This document shows positions 33,355 through 42,444 of a DNA stretch of 64,000 bases, in pieces (position 1 is the stretch's first letter; each line of letters opens with the position of its first letter). The notes under the pieces were generated by a model, which saw only the letters and a list, made by a program, of their open reading frames with translations, was not told where the DNA came from and ran no database searches. The position numbers and the translations under genes were made by a program. The stretch spans positions 62,001 to 126,000 of IMG/VR virus record IMGVR_UViG_3300001782_000005; one strand, written 5' to 3'. Origin of the DNA: a virus.

Positions 33355-34381
33355 CCCTCCTTTCTTTATGGACTAAGTTATCAAAGAGATTTGGATTCTT
33401 CGATAACAACTTGGACATAATCATACACGTCCAATTACATTTCCGGCAATATTTTTCTTTATCTGATTTAATCATTTTCTTCAGTGCAAAATAGAGTCGA
33501 CCGTCTTCATTTATACAATTGATAGCTTTGATTTTTGGAGTCATCATTCCTCTAATCCTAAGACAAAGTCTGACAGACCCGTCTGCATCAATTGTCAAGT
33601 TGTGTACATCCTTCTCAATTTCACAATCTAATTCTGCCGGAAGTATTTTGATTATCTCAGGGAGGAGGACCGAGGCCATATGAACATCTAATTTATTGTC
33701 AATGATTCGGTTAAAAGCATCCAGAAGCACGCTGTCTTTCTGCACTAGCAGAGTCTCATCCGTAATATGAGCAAAGTCATAGTACGGAGACTTCGCGATG
33801 TCAATCACTGTGATGTCGCTGCTTATTCCCAATTTAGACAATTCGTCAACTAATTGGTAGAGATAACTAACCGTTTTACTATCGACAGTTATCTCTGCAA
33901 CGATATCTTTTATACATTCTCGATACTTTTTCAATCGTTCAAGACCTTTGATGCTCTTTTTGACTCGGTCTGTTCCCTCCTCCTCTGAGAAAATGATTGG
34001 ATCAATTGAAGAAGTTAAACCAGTGATATAATCTGTTTTAGATATTAGATTTTCTAACATTGGTTGAACTTCATCACTATTGTTGGTTATGATGGTGTAG
34101 TTAATATCATTGTCATTACAATAATTTACAATCTCTGGTAGATCTTTTCTTAGTAGTGGCTCACCTCCATAAAATAGGTGGAAACAGTCTGGGTTATGTA
34201 TATGAAGTCTTCTAAGACACTCAATAACAAAACCCGTTGACATCTCATTCTTGAAATAATGCCCCAAGGATGGGTAGTGATTCTTAGGTCTATCTTTATA
34301 ATTTCTTGCGATTCTACAATAACCACAAGATAGGTTACATCTTCTTGTCAAGAGCCAACTTACAATTTGAATTTTATCCAT
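33347..34381 (-). CDS. radical SAM protein with SPASM-like C-terminus
   Basis: CNLSCGYC gives the C-x3-C-x2-C cluster motif (C15, C19, C22), and YGGEPLLR (71-78) is the SAM-binding GGE block. The C-terminal part has a DADGSVRLCLRIRG segment and CRKCNWTC, suggesting a SPASM/twitch auxiliary iron-sulfur site used on peptide or protein substrates. This is not QueE, which is shorter and lacks the auxiliary cluster. Being directly upstream of the Ub-like operon, it might modify a component of it; this is inference. Confidence 0.85.
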   Translation of the reverse strand: MDKIQIVSWLLTRRCNLSCGYCRIARNYKDRPKNHYPSLGHYFKNEMSTGFVIECLRRLHIHNPDCFHLFYGGEPLLRKDLPEIVNYCNDNDINYTIITNNSDEVQPMLENLISKTDYITGLTSSIDPIIFSEEEGTDRVKKSIKGLERLKKYRECIKDIVAEITVDSKTVSYLYQLVDELSKLGISSDITVIDIAKSPYYDFAHITDETLLVQKDSVLLDAFNRIIDNKLDVHMASVLLPEIIKILPAELDCEIEKDVHNLTIDADGSVRLCLRIRGMMTPKIKAINCINEDGRLYFALKKMIKSDKEKYCRKCNWTCMIMSKLLSKNPNLFDNLVHKERRDA

Positions 34382-34678
34382 TTAGACTCTTTCCCTTCTT
34401 GTGTTCATATCATTAATTAAGGCAATCTCCTTTGCATCACACATACTTGAACAGTTTGGTTGTACTATACAATTTTCACATGGACCTATATTACCCATAA
34501 CCGTTACAACCTTCGATGGTTCATCAGATATTTCCTTTAATCTTCCAACCATATGCATATTATTGATAAAACCATCAGATACTACCACGGTGTGATACTT
34601 GATCTCGGGATCGGGTATCTCGGTCCACTGACGTATACTTTTGGTTCTTTTGGACAACTGTTTCTCTTGTGTGCCCAT
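34382..34678 (-). CDS. CX2CX5CX3C protein, 98 aa
   Basis: The motif PCENCIVQPNCSSMC lies at about residues 66-80 in the C-terminal part, the sixth occurrence of this spacing in the window. AGAGG precedes ATG 34678. Its first 97 bases overlap the end of the small zinc gene upstream in another frame. The radical SAM gene follows directly. Confidence 0.6.
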   Translation of the reverse strand: MGTQEKQLSKRTKSIRQWTEIPDPEIKYHTVVVSDGFINNMHMVGRLKEISDEPSKVVTVMGNIGPCENCIVQPNCSSMCDAKEIALINDMNTRRERV

Positions 34679-34755
34679 GTATTCGTACCTCTTACCTTTC
34701 TTCTATTCCCTGATCTCATCTTTACCCTAAATCCACAATACGGACATATTGCCAT
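34582..34755 (-). CDS. small zinc-motif protein, 57 aa
   Basis: AAAGGAGG lies close before ATG 34755, the strongest site in the neighbourhood. The product begins MAICPYCGFRVK and is strongly basic. A CxxC pair and one further Cys are present. It overlaps the downstream gene by 97 bases, like the other overlaps seen at Cys-motif genes. Confidence 0.55.
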   Translation of the reverse strand: MAICPYCGFRVKMRSGNRRKVRGTNTWAHKRNSCPKEPKVYVSGPRYPIPRSSITPW

Positions 34756-34768
34756 AAAATCCTCCTTT

Positions 34769-36982
34769 CTACATAAATCTTAAATTCTCATCTGCATCAA
34801 TCTGATCAATATGTCTATGACTAATGATAAATATACTCTTATCTTCACTCACAAGTGAACGTAATAATTTTGACACATAACTTATATTATCATCGTCTAG
34901 CGCGTCAAATATCTCATCAAATAATAATATATTAAATTGCATATTATGGATACGACTCTGTAAGTCACCAAGAGTTAAGATTGTAGCAATATCAACAAGT
35001 CTTGTTTGACCCCCCGAGAATTGAAGTCTTGAGTTTGCCTTAGTCTTCGTATCAAGAACATTTACTGAAATCTTGTCCCTCATTTCTCCAGCCTTTGTGG
35101 CCTTTAATGTATCAAATGATACAATATATCTTCCTCCTGCGATTCTTTCCAAATAGTGACCAATCCTTTTATTCATAAATGGAATAGACTCGTCAATTAG
35201 CATACTTGGAATACCAGCAGAAGAAAATGCTCCTTTCCAAAATTCTAGAATTTTTATATCAGATTTTGCGAGTTCCAAACTCGCTCTGAGGTTTACAATT
35301 TCCTCTGAAAGTGTTTTCTCCTTACCAATTGCTCCATTTAGACCAGTTTCGTCGTACTCTCTTTTCTCAATTGACTTAATCACATTTTCAATACCTCTCA
35401 AATCAGATTCAAAACCTACAAGACGTCTTTCGAGTGCTGAAATGTGATCAATCTTAGTCTGAAGATCGGCAGCGTGTTCTCTTAGATCAACTAATTTCTG
35501 ATTCAAAGCAAACTTTTCATCTTCAGATTGTTCCCTAATTTTATCAATTGCCTCAACTGTCAACTCATTTATCTTATCTGTGAGTTCTTCTAATTTCTTC
35601 TTTGCCTCTGAGATCGCATCATCATGGGCACGTCTATGATTTCTTGCATCATTACTAGACCGTGCCTTTATATCAGCAACCTCATTATTTAATTTATCGA
35701 GTTCATCATTCAGTACACCAACTTCTGCATCCAATTGAGCATTCTCTTGCTGAAGATCTTTTATCTTCTCTTCTATTTCTGATAAAAGGACTTTAAGTTC
35801 GTTGACAGTTTTTTCATCAATTTCTTGCCTACAAGTTGGGCATACAGATACCTTTCCATCTAATATGGCCGCACTAAAATCCTTAGTTTGCTCTTGCATC
35901 ACACTAATTCTATCACCATTAGTAACAGCTTTTAAACGCTTTTCATTTATCATACTTCTAACATCATTAATTTTCATTATGTATGACTTCTCTTCTTCAT
36001 TTAATAATTTGTCAACTTTTGCAAGAGCATCTGCAAGATTATCATTTGCTTCACTTCTTTTTTTGTCATAAGAAGCATTAATCTCTGAAATCTTCAGCAT
36101 ACTCTTTGACCTTACCCCATTAATCTTGGTCTCCATATCAGAATCAATTGTAGACAATTTTGCCTGTACTTGATTGATCTTCTCAGAGTTTTCGGACATC
36201 TGTAAGGGAAGGTCCAACTTATGGTACTCCTCAATAGATTCTTTGAGTATACTAATCTCGTCTTCTTTCTTTTTATAATCTAGTTGACAAACTTCAAGAT
36301 CTTTCTGTTTTAACTCATAAAACTGTCTTTTTTCTTCAAGATATCTGCTAATTGTAGACTTCATCTCTTCAATTAGTGCCTCATTAGTATTTATTTTATT
36401 TTCAATTGATATAATCTGTTTAGCGGCCTCATTTAATTCTTCTGTAGAAATTTTAGAGTAGACAACATAATCATCAAGAGTTAATATCTTTCTAAATATC
36501 TCCTTTTGCTGAGAGTCTGTTAGATCAGTAAAGAAGGTCTTAACCTTTTGACCAAATAATAGAGTATTCATAAATAGTTTCTCAGGTGTAATGAGATTCT
36601 CAATCAAAGGTTTGACTTCTCTATGACCGCTTCCAATGTCAACAAATTTTCCATTCCTTTTCTCTTTTAAAATAACTGTGCTACCAACTTTGGAATATTT
36701 ATGAAAACGCTCAGCTATATACTCAATATTATCAACATCAAACTCAACCCATGTCTTACAGTTCTTGGCAATGGTTGTATTCATCACATCATCTGCTCTC
36801 GACCCCTTGGTTGTAACTCCATAGAATGTAAATGGAATTATATCGAATAAGGTCGATTTGCCGACTCCGTTAGGACCGCTTATAAGAACGAGCTGATTAT
36901 CATTAAACTCAATTTCAATTGGTTCAATATAACAACAGAAATTTTTCGCCCCAGCTTTCTTGAATTTAACTTTTCTCATCAT
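34769..36982 (-). CDS. Rad50/SbcC/gp46-like recombination ATPase
   Basis: An SMC-type ATPase that partners Mre11/gp47 to resect DNA ends. Walker A GPNGVGKST lies at about 33-42, long coiled coils flank a zinc hook CPTC at about 379-382, the ABC signature FSGGQTR at about 652 and Walker B LLFDEIFDALDD at about 685-697. Length (737 aa) is near T4 gp46 (560) plus longer coils. ATG 36982 is preferred over an upstream start. In T4 this pair drives recombination-dependent replication. Confidence 0.95.
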   Translation of the reverse strand: MMRKVKFKKAGAKNFCCYIEPIEIEFNDNQLVLISGPNGVGKSTLFDIIPFTFYGVTTKGSRADDVMNTTIAKNCKTWVEFDVDNIEYIAERFHKYSKVGSTVILKEKRNGKFVDIGSGHREVKPLIENLITPEKLFMNTLLFGQKVKTFFTDLTDSQQKEIFRKILTLDDYVVYSKISTEELNEAAKQIISIENKINTNEALIEEMKSTISRYLEEKRQFYELKQKDLEVCQLDYKKKEDEISILKESIEEYHKLDLPLQMSENSEKINQVQAKLSTIDSDMETKINGVRSKSMLKISEINASYDKKRSEANDNLADALAKVDKLLNEEEKSYIMKINDVRSMINEKRLKAVTNGDRISVMQEQTKDFSAAILDGKVSVCPTCRQEIDEKTVNELKVLLSEIEEKIKDLQQENAQLDAEVGVLNDELDKLNNEVADIKARSSNDARNHRRAHDDAISEAKKKLEELTDKINELTVEAIDKIREQSEDEKFALNQKLVDLREHAADLQTKIDHISALERRLVGFESDLRGIENVIKSIEKREYDETGLNGAIGKEKTLSEEIVNLRASLELAKSDIKILEFWKGAFSSAGIPSMLIDESIPFMNKRIGHYLERIAGGRYIVSFDTLKATKAGEMRDKISVNVLDTKTKANSRLQFSGGQTRLVDIATILTLGDLQSRIHNMQFNILLFDEIFDALDDDNISYVSKLLRSLVSEDKSIFIISHRHIDQIDADENLRFM

Positions 36983-37262
36983 CCACCCATAACACTTGGC
37001 CAAATAAGTTTGTTAGCCATATCTTCGCATGTTGCTCAACATTATCAAATGAATCAGCATCAAAATATGCTAAGATAGACTCTCTTAACGTTGGGTAACC
37101 AGACCTCATCAACATGCCTGCAATTGCCAACATTGCATCCTGTTCTTTTAATGTGAGTTCCTCCTCAACCGGACCACCAGAGAGGGTTACTAACAAATCA
37201 AAAAGGTCCTTTATCACAACATTAGCTGGATTGTGCAAATTTGCTTTCTTCTTAGACATCAC
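36966..37262 (-). CDS. hypothetical protein between Mre11- and Rad50-like genes, 98 aa
   Basis: A small helical protein overlapping the Mre11-like gene by four bases and the Rad50-like gene by 17. Tight coupling suggests cotranslation with the nuclease complex. No family is recognised. Confidence 0.65.
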   Translation of the reverse strand: MMSKKKANLHNPANVVIKDLFDLLVTLSGGPVEEELTLKEQDAMLAIAGMLMRSGYPTLRESILAYFDADSFDNVEQHAKIWLTNLFGQVLWVDDEKS

Positions 37263-38287
37263 AATTCCTTTGCTGCTTTTTCAACAATCCTAAGACCAAT
37301 TTCCAGATATTTCGGTTGATCTTCTGGTTTTATCCCCTTTATGTCCATATATTTCAAGAATTTCTCATCTAAGGACATACTAGACTCAATACCTCTGTCT
37401 GTAATATCTCTCTCAGCTTTATCAATAATTAGAAATTCTTCAGCAATATGTTCAACATCAACACCCAGATCATCCCGAAATATCCTGACTTCATGACCTA
37501 TTGCCTGAAATTTCTTTGCCTTTTCAATTATCTCCTCTTTATTCTCATTCGTTATTTTAAATTCAAAATGTTGTTTATAACCAACCGTTGGAATAGATTC
37601 AATTGTTTCCAATTCAGTATCAACTACTAAAAATCTTTTCTCCTCATGCTTTTCTCCCCAATCTAATTGAATTGGAGAACCAACATAATATAATTTAATC
37701 TCATCAGCAATTATCTCTTGTGGTGTATGATAATGACCAAGCAAGACATATTTATATTTTCCAATAAGATCTTTAAGACCCATCTTTGAAACTATACTAA
37801 CTCCAGAATTCAATACAGCTTCATTCAAACCAAAGTGGGAAATGAGAAACTTACAAGAATTCTTCTTGATAGTTTCAACCATATCGTGTGCATATGGAAT
37901 AAAAGCAACATCGTAGTACTCAAAATAGTCTCTCAAATTTCGACTAACAAGTATTACATTGTTACACGCAACTAGACCTTTTAGTGCCGATACTGCATCC
38001 ACTCCCTTTCCGGATAGATCATGATTACCGTCTATCAAAACAAATTCTATGTCTGAATATGCATTGAAAAGATCTATTAGAACTGACTGAGCAAGAGCAT
38101 AGATAATTGATTTTCCATGAAGAATATCTCCAGCGACAAAAACTCTACCAATTTTATGCTCTCTACAATAAATCAACATTGATTCAATACAACTTTTCAA
38201 TGCCATTAATCTCTCAGGTAAATTACCAATTAATTTATCTTGTGTATAACCAGCAAAATGCCAATCTGCACTTAGACCAAACCTCAT
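37259..38287 (-). CDS. Mre11/SbcD/gp47-like nuclease
   Basis: Metallophosphoesterase motifs in order: SADWHF (D8, H10), VAGDILHG (D about 53), IDGNHDL (about 85-91), SHFG (His about 150) and LLGHYHT (about 187-193). Length (342 aa) matches T4 gp47 (339). It acts with the Rad50-like protein encoded two genes downstream as an end-processing nuclease. GGAG precedes ATG 38287. Confidence 0.95.
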   Translation of the reverse strand: MRFGLSADWHFAGYTQDKLIGNLPERLMALKSCIESMLIYCREHKIGRVFVAGDILHGKSIIYALAQSVLIDLFNAYSDIEFVLIDGNHDLSGKGVDAVSALKGLVACNNVILVSRNLRDYFEYYDVAFIPYAHDMVETIKKNSCKFLISHFGLNEAVLNSGVSIVSKMGLKDLIGKYKYVLLGHYHTPQEIIADEIKLYYVGSPIQLDWGEKHEEKRFLVVDTELETIESIPTVGYKQHFEFKITNENKEEIIEKAKKFQAIGHEVRIFRDDLGVDVEHIAEEFLIIDKAERDITDRGIESSMSLDEKFLKYMDIKGIKPEDQPKYLEIGLRIVEKAAKEL

Positions 38288-38472
38288 TTCTTCTCTCTTC
38301 TCCTTTCAGCATCTAAACTCTCAAGTCGAGAAATTTCAGATTTAACTTCTGCCAGCATCGTATCCCTTGAAGGTAAATTAAGTCTTTTATACTCTATGTT
38401 TCTTTCCAAAAGTCCTTCTAAAATTAACAGATGTTTATAATCGACAAATTCATCAATTGTTAATTTCATCAT
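38284..38472 (-). CDS. small helical protein, 62 aa
   Basis: It overlaps both the helicase gene and the Mre11-like gene by four bases (ATGA junctions). It is charged and helical. T4 likewise carries small genes between 46 and 47, but no homology is claimed. Confidence 0.6.
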   Translation of the reverse strand: MMKLTIDEFVDYKHLLILEGLLERNIEYKRLNLPSRDTMLAEVKSEISRLESLDAERRREKK

Positions 38473-39878
38473 TCCCCTCGTATTATTTCAATTGCCACTC
38501 GTTCATCTATTTCAACTATTCGCCCATCTGAATAAGCAATGAGATAATTCCGTTCCCACTGCTTATCTTGATAATATCTCAATCGACCATAATATGTTTC
38601 TCGTATCTCCGTAACTCCTATATCAATCATGTCTACAACTACGGGTCTACTTTTTTCATCTGCTTCTCTTACAACCCGTCCACACATTTGCTCAACATTC
38701 TTAATTGGACTGGTCATAATCAGGCAGTCTTTCTTTGGGATATCTACTCCGTCTCTTATCTTTCCAGGAGTTGCAAAAGTCACTTGATACTTCAATTCTT
38801 CATTTGTTGCACTCCTAATAAACATAGACTTACTAGAAACATTTAACCATTTAAATAACTCTTCGATCATCTTAATTCTCTCTGAGACGAATATAACTTC
38901 TCTTCCGTTTATAGAGAACTTTGTTAAAAGACCCTTACATAAAGACATGAACATTTTCGACTTCTTAAGTAGATTTAAATACCTAGACCTCTGAAATTTA
39001 TCACCCCAATAAATATATTTGTAGCTCCTATTCAACATGCCAGAATCAAACAGTAAAACCGTAACTTTCGCATCCATTATAGATGCTTCACCCTCTGGCA
39101 CATATGTCTCGCCAAGGTGAAAATTGATAATATCCCCATTTCCATCATATCTATATGGCGTAGCACTCAAACCGTATGTTAACCTCGCTGGCATATGTAG
39201 AGAACACTCTGAAAACCTTGGGGCTCCAACAGATGTGTGAACTTCATCAGCGATGAACATACCAATATTTGCCTGATTTAAGGCTAATAGAAAGTTATAT
39301 CTATTTCTCTTTAATATTGAAACAAAGGTTTGATCAGTCGTAATTATTAGGGGTTTCTTAAGAGCATGAATAAAGTTAGATGATGTTAATCTTACTACAT
39401 CATTTTTATTTATATTGGTATGCTCAAGTGCACGCTCTGCCCATTGGTCAACAAGGCTATCTCTGTGCACCAAAACTAATGTTTTCTTCTTCTTATTGGC
39501 AATTACATAAAGTGCAACAACTGTCTTGCCCGATCCAGGGGGCGCTTGAATTGTTGCATTAGTATTTCTGAGCATATGAACTGCCATATCTTGTTGTAAT
39601 TCATCTCTAAACTCAATGTTATGATCTATATTAATATTCTCGCCAATATGACTATGATCTTCAATATGACATTCCGGAATATACTCATGTATTGGGAAGA
39701 ACCTCGGAATCGTCAGAAATTTATCAGATTCCAAGAAGAACCTGTGAACTTGATACACTGACTCTTGATGGTAGTCCAGTGATCTCCTCGTTAAGAACGC
39801 CCTCATCTTTATGTAAAATGATTCATTCTCATAGGTTCTTGATATTGCAATTCCCGCCCTCTTCTTTAAAGTATACAT
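38469..39878 (-). CDS. SF2 DNA helicase, UvsW-like
   Basis: Motif I APPGSGKT (112-119), Ia LVLVHRDSL (134-142), II DEVH (211-214), III GLSATP (236-241), and C-terminal motifs ending in CGRVVREADEK. An N-terminal domain of about 90 residues precedes the core, as in T4 UvsW, which unwinds branched DNA and R-loops during late replication. Length (469 aa) is close to UvsW (503). It starts on a TAATG overlap with QueD. Confidence 0.9.
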   Translation of the reverse strand: MYTLKKRAGIAISRTYENESFYIKMRAFLTRRSLDYHQESVYQVHRFFLESDKFLTIPRFFPIHEYIPECHIEDHSHIGENINIDHNIEFRDELQQDMAVHMLRNTNATIQAPPGSGKTVVALYVIANKKKKTLVLVHRDSLVDQWAERALEHTNINKNDVVRLTSSNFIHALKKPLIITTDQTFVSILKRNRYNFLLALNQANIGMFIADEVHTSVGAPRFSECSLHMPARLTYGLSATPYRYDGNGDIINFHLGETYVPEGEASIMDAKVTVLLFDSGMLNRSYKYIYWGDKFQRSRYLNLLKKSKMFMSLCKGLLTKFSINGREVIFVSERIKMIEELFKWLNVSSKSMFIRSATNEELKYQVTFATPGKIRDGVDIPKKDCLIMTSPIKNVEQMCGRVVREADEKSRPVVVDMIDIGVTEIRETYYGRLRYYQDKQWERNYLIAYSDGRIVEIDERVAIEIIRGE

Positions 39879-40297
39879 TATGATTCAAACTCTGCCATTG
39901 AGTCATCGTTTTCCCAGATCCTAACACGCCTCACATGAATAGGTTTGGAACGTGCTTGGAATTTCTCTCTTAATGCAAAAAGTAATTCTTGACACATTCT
40001 CTCAGCAGTCGGATCACCAGGAGTCAAAAGAACTCTCATTCCTTTATCTCTCATCAAATCAACCAACTCCTTATCATCTACATTAAGGAATAGGGCGTGA
40101 TCCCAATCATCAATAATTTCCATGACCATCCCTTTCAACTCAGAGAAATCCATTATCATTCCATCTGAATTAAGAGATCGACTAGAAACAGTAACTTGAA
40201 TTCTTAAGTTATGGCCATGAAAATTCTTACAAAGACCTGAGTGTTTACTCAAGCGATGACCACATGAAACTCTAAAAGTTTTTGTCACAGAAAACAT
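39878..40297 (-). CDS. queD: 6-carboxy-tetrahydropterin synthase (QueD)
   Basis: QueD makes 6-carboxytetrahydropterin from dihydroneopterin triphosphate, the step after FolE in preQ0/queuosine synthesis. The zinc ligands are H14, H27 and H29 (CGHRLSKHSGLCKNFHGHN region) and the catalytic Cys is C23. DFSELK (50-55), DHALFLN (66-72) and a PTAERM block complete the family pattern. Length (139 aa) is typical. GGAGG precedes ATG 40297. QueE and QueC are not in this window. Confidence 0.92.
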   Translation of the reverse strand: MFSVTKTFRVSCGHRLSKHSGLCKNFHGHNLRIQVTVSSRSLNSDGMIMDFSELKGMVMEIIDDWDHALFLNVDDKELVDLMRDKGMRVLLTPGDPTAERMCQELLFALREKFQARSKPIHVRRVRIWENDDSMAEFES

Positions 40298-40755
40298 TTA
40301 TCTTTCCTCCGTGGTTCGAGCATAAGTTTCTCCTCAAGGTTTCCATCTTCCGGATAAATATCTCTCATAATATATGGATTAACTGTATTTCTCCTCTCCC
40401 ACTGTCTTGCTATACCGCCTCGATTTGGGTTCGGAAAATCAATTCTTATAGAGACTTCAACACCAATTCTATAAAACTCTTCTCTAATATGACTAGTGAG
40501 TATATGGACATTTCGTTCAGCAACTTCTCTCATTACATCAAAATCAGGTGGATTATTTTTAGGAATCATATTATCCACAAATGGAACTCTTCCAGTTGAT
40601 TTACAATTACAACATGGAGCATAAATATCAATTTTTCTATAAGTCATACCTTGCCCATTACAACTAAGGCAATTTTCATTATGATCTTCTGCTCTACGAA
40701 GGAGATCTGGTAATGCCTCTACTAGCCTAGATAATTTACCTTTTTTATCTGCCAT
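40285..40755 (-). CDS. DnaJ-type zinc-motif protein, 156 aa
   Basis: CLSCNGQG...CCNCKSTG (about residues 29-55) is a CxxCxGxG pair as in DnaJ, and similar to the modules at 10.9-11.9 kb. The C-terminal half (HIREEFYRIGVEVSIRIDFPNP) is mixed. It overlaps QueD by 13 bases. A role in protein or RNA binding is possible. Confidence 0.65.
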   Translation of the reverse strand: MADKKGKLSRLVEALPDLLRRAEDHNENCLSCNGQGMTYRKIDIYAPCCNCKSTGRVPFVDNMIPKNNPPDFDVMREVAERNVHILTSHIREEFYRIGVEVSIRIDFPNPNRGGIARQWERRNTVNPYIMRDIYPEDGNLEEKLMLEPRRKDKCFL

Positions 40756-42061
40756 TCATAACCTCCGCATATTGACCTAAAGAAAATTGGAAAACATTAT
40801 CTAAATCTCTTTTTAATTTTGTAACCTCTTGATTTACCTCATCTATATCAATAGATACAGATAAGAGCTTACTAATTCTGTATTTTGCAAATAGATTATT
40901 AACCATTTTCTCATTTAAACCAGTTCTAGAACAGATATCATCAATTATAGGTCTAACGTCTTTTATCTGTTTCTTTAAATGCTCAGATAATATTGGTCTA
41001 ATAGTCTGAAGTACTATATACTCTTTGACCATTTCCTGACAACGAGTTATCTCGGAATTTAACATCGCTGAATTTGCTTCAAGAAACACTTTATAACTGT
41101 TCAAAAGTAATTCGTCAACTGAAGCAGTCCTAACCCGTCTATTAGCATCAACCACAACTATTTCAAATGGAATATTTCCTGTAAGAGCCTTATCTAATTT
41201 CTTTGAGAATTTGTTATATATAGCATCTTTATTTCTCTGTTTCAAGACTTTAAATACAATATATGTTTCTTCTGTTGAGAGATCCTGAAATCCAATATCG
41301 TTATTATCTCTCTCCTTTGCAAATTTATTAAGTAAAGATTCGAATTTTCTTCCAGGCGGCCACGATCTTAGAATAACTGAATGATCCTTCGGATGTGCTA
41401 TTATAACCCCTTTAACAGATATAGATGCTTTACCTGTTGACAGTAAGTTCTCAATTTCTCTGTCTGGAGAAATAATCGCACAATCAGATATAGGTTTAAT
41501 AACTGGTTTCGTCTTCCTTTGACCAAGGAGAAATAATAATCTCTTATATAAATCTTCAACTTTAAAACATGGGATAAATGTTTTGTAGCCAAATCCTATA
41601 CCTTGAGTATACTCTTTCCCAAGAAGGCATAGAGGAAACATTGTTGGAAGAAAAAGTGGTTCTTTCTCATCTAATTCGCCTTCTCGCCACGGAACATACT
41701 TGATCAGCTTGAAGGCAAGGGTCTTAGATAGTTTTGATAACCTGCAACCAGTATATCTCATAGCAGCAGGAGGAGTTGGTTCTACTCCTATATTGGCCCC
41801 AAAACTACCCTGCCCATCTAAGAACCCCTGCCTAACAAGCTGAACAATCGTCCCATAGGACGTCCCATGAGGATGAAAGTGACCAAGACAATGGCCATCG
41901 ACCCTAGCACTCTTAACAAATCTTTCACCAGCAATTTGATATGCTGATAAAAGAACTCTTCTCTCAACAGGTTTTAACCCATCTAAATCTAAAGGGAACG
42001 CTCGAAACGCGTTCACATATTGACCATATGATCTATAAAACTCTGGAACTTTCCTGTCCAT
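40745..42061 (-). CDS. type II DNA topoisomerase subunit A (T4 gp52-like)
   Basis: DGLKPVERRVL (27-37), HPHG (63-66), GQGSFG (83-88) and the catalytic R102-Y103 in MRYTGCRLS identify the breakage-reunion domain of GyrA/ParC/gp52. At 438 residues it lacks the C-terminal DNA-wrapping pinwheel and matches T4 gp52 (442 aa), so the enzyme should relax rather than supercoil DNA. It pairs with the ATPase subunit encoded just upstream. Confidence 0.95.
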   Translation of the reverse strand: MDRKVPEFYRSYGQYVNAFRAFPLDLDGLKPVERRVLLSAYQIAGERFVKSARVDGHCLGHFHPHGTSYGTIVQLVRQGFLDGQGSFGANIGVEPTPPAAMRYTGCRLSKLSKTLAFKLIKYVPWREGELDEKEPLFLPTMFPLCLLGKEYTQGIGFGYKTFIPCFKVEDLYKRLLFLLGQRKTKPVIKPISDCAIISPDREIENLLSTGKASISVKGVIIAHPKDHSVILRSWPPGRKFESLLNKFAKERDNNDIGFQDLSTEETYIVFKVLKQRNKDAIYNKFSKKLDKALTGNIPFEIVVVDANRRVRTASVDELLLNSYKVFLEANSAMLNSEITRCQEMVKEYIVLQTIRPILSEHLKKQIKDVRPIIDDICSRTGLNEKMVNNLFAKYRISKLLSVSIDIDEVNQEVTKLKRDLDNVFQFSLGQYAEVMNGR

Positions 42062-42069
42062 CTCAACCC

Positions 42070-42444
42070 CTAGTGTTTAGTCACCCCTTTTGGTTCACAA
42101 CAAGCACAAGCGACTCTCTCAATTGGAGTTAATTTCCATACTTCATGTCCATCATATTCAGCTTCTTCAAATTTCATATTCGGCAACCCATGTAGTGCAA
42201 TAACCTCTTGTCTAGCCTTATTGATATTTTCTACTTTAACGTCATTTATTAACCAATCGCAAACAGTATTCAAAAGGGAAGTTGCTACATACATAAAAAT
42301 CTCGCTAGACTCAATTAAAAGGTCTGGAAATCCAAATTCCCTCATACCATGTGTATGTACCATATATATGTAACTTCCTTCCTCTGGTAAAACTCCATGA
42401 ACTTCAATCTGTTTAATTACATCAACTCTCTCATTTTTTTCCAT
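42070..42444 (-). CDS. hypothetical protein between topoisomerase subunits, 124 aa
   Basis: MVHTHGMREFGFPDLLIE is a distinctive segment near the N-terminus, loosely recalling DUF4262 proteins. The C-terminus ends CACCEPKGVTKH, a possible metal site. GGAGGG precedes the ATG. It overlaps the gp39-like gene by 14 bases. Function is unknown. Confidence 0.6.
   Translation of the reverse strand: MEKNERVDVIKQIEVHGVLPEEGSYIYMVHTHGMREFGFPDLLIESSEIFMYVATSLLNTVCDWLINDVKVENINKARQEVIALHGLPNMKFEEAEYDGHEVWKLTPIERVACACCEPKGVTKH

Noticed and set aside
33347-34381. Radical SAM protein as QueE
   Set aside because: It has 344 residues with a C-terminal Cys cluster of SPASM type. QueE is about 210-250 residues without it.
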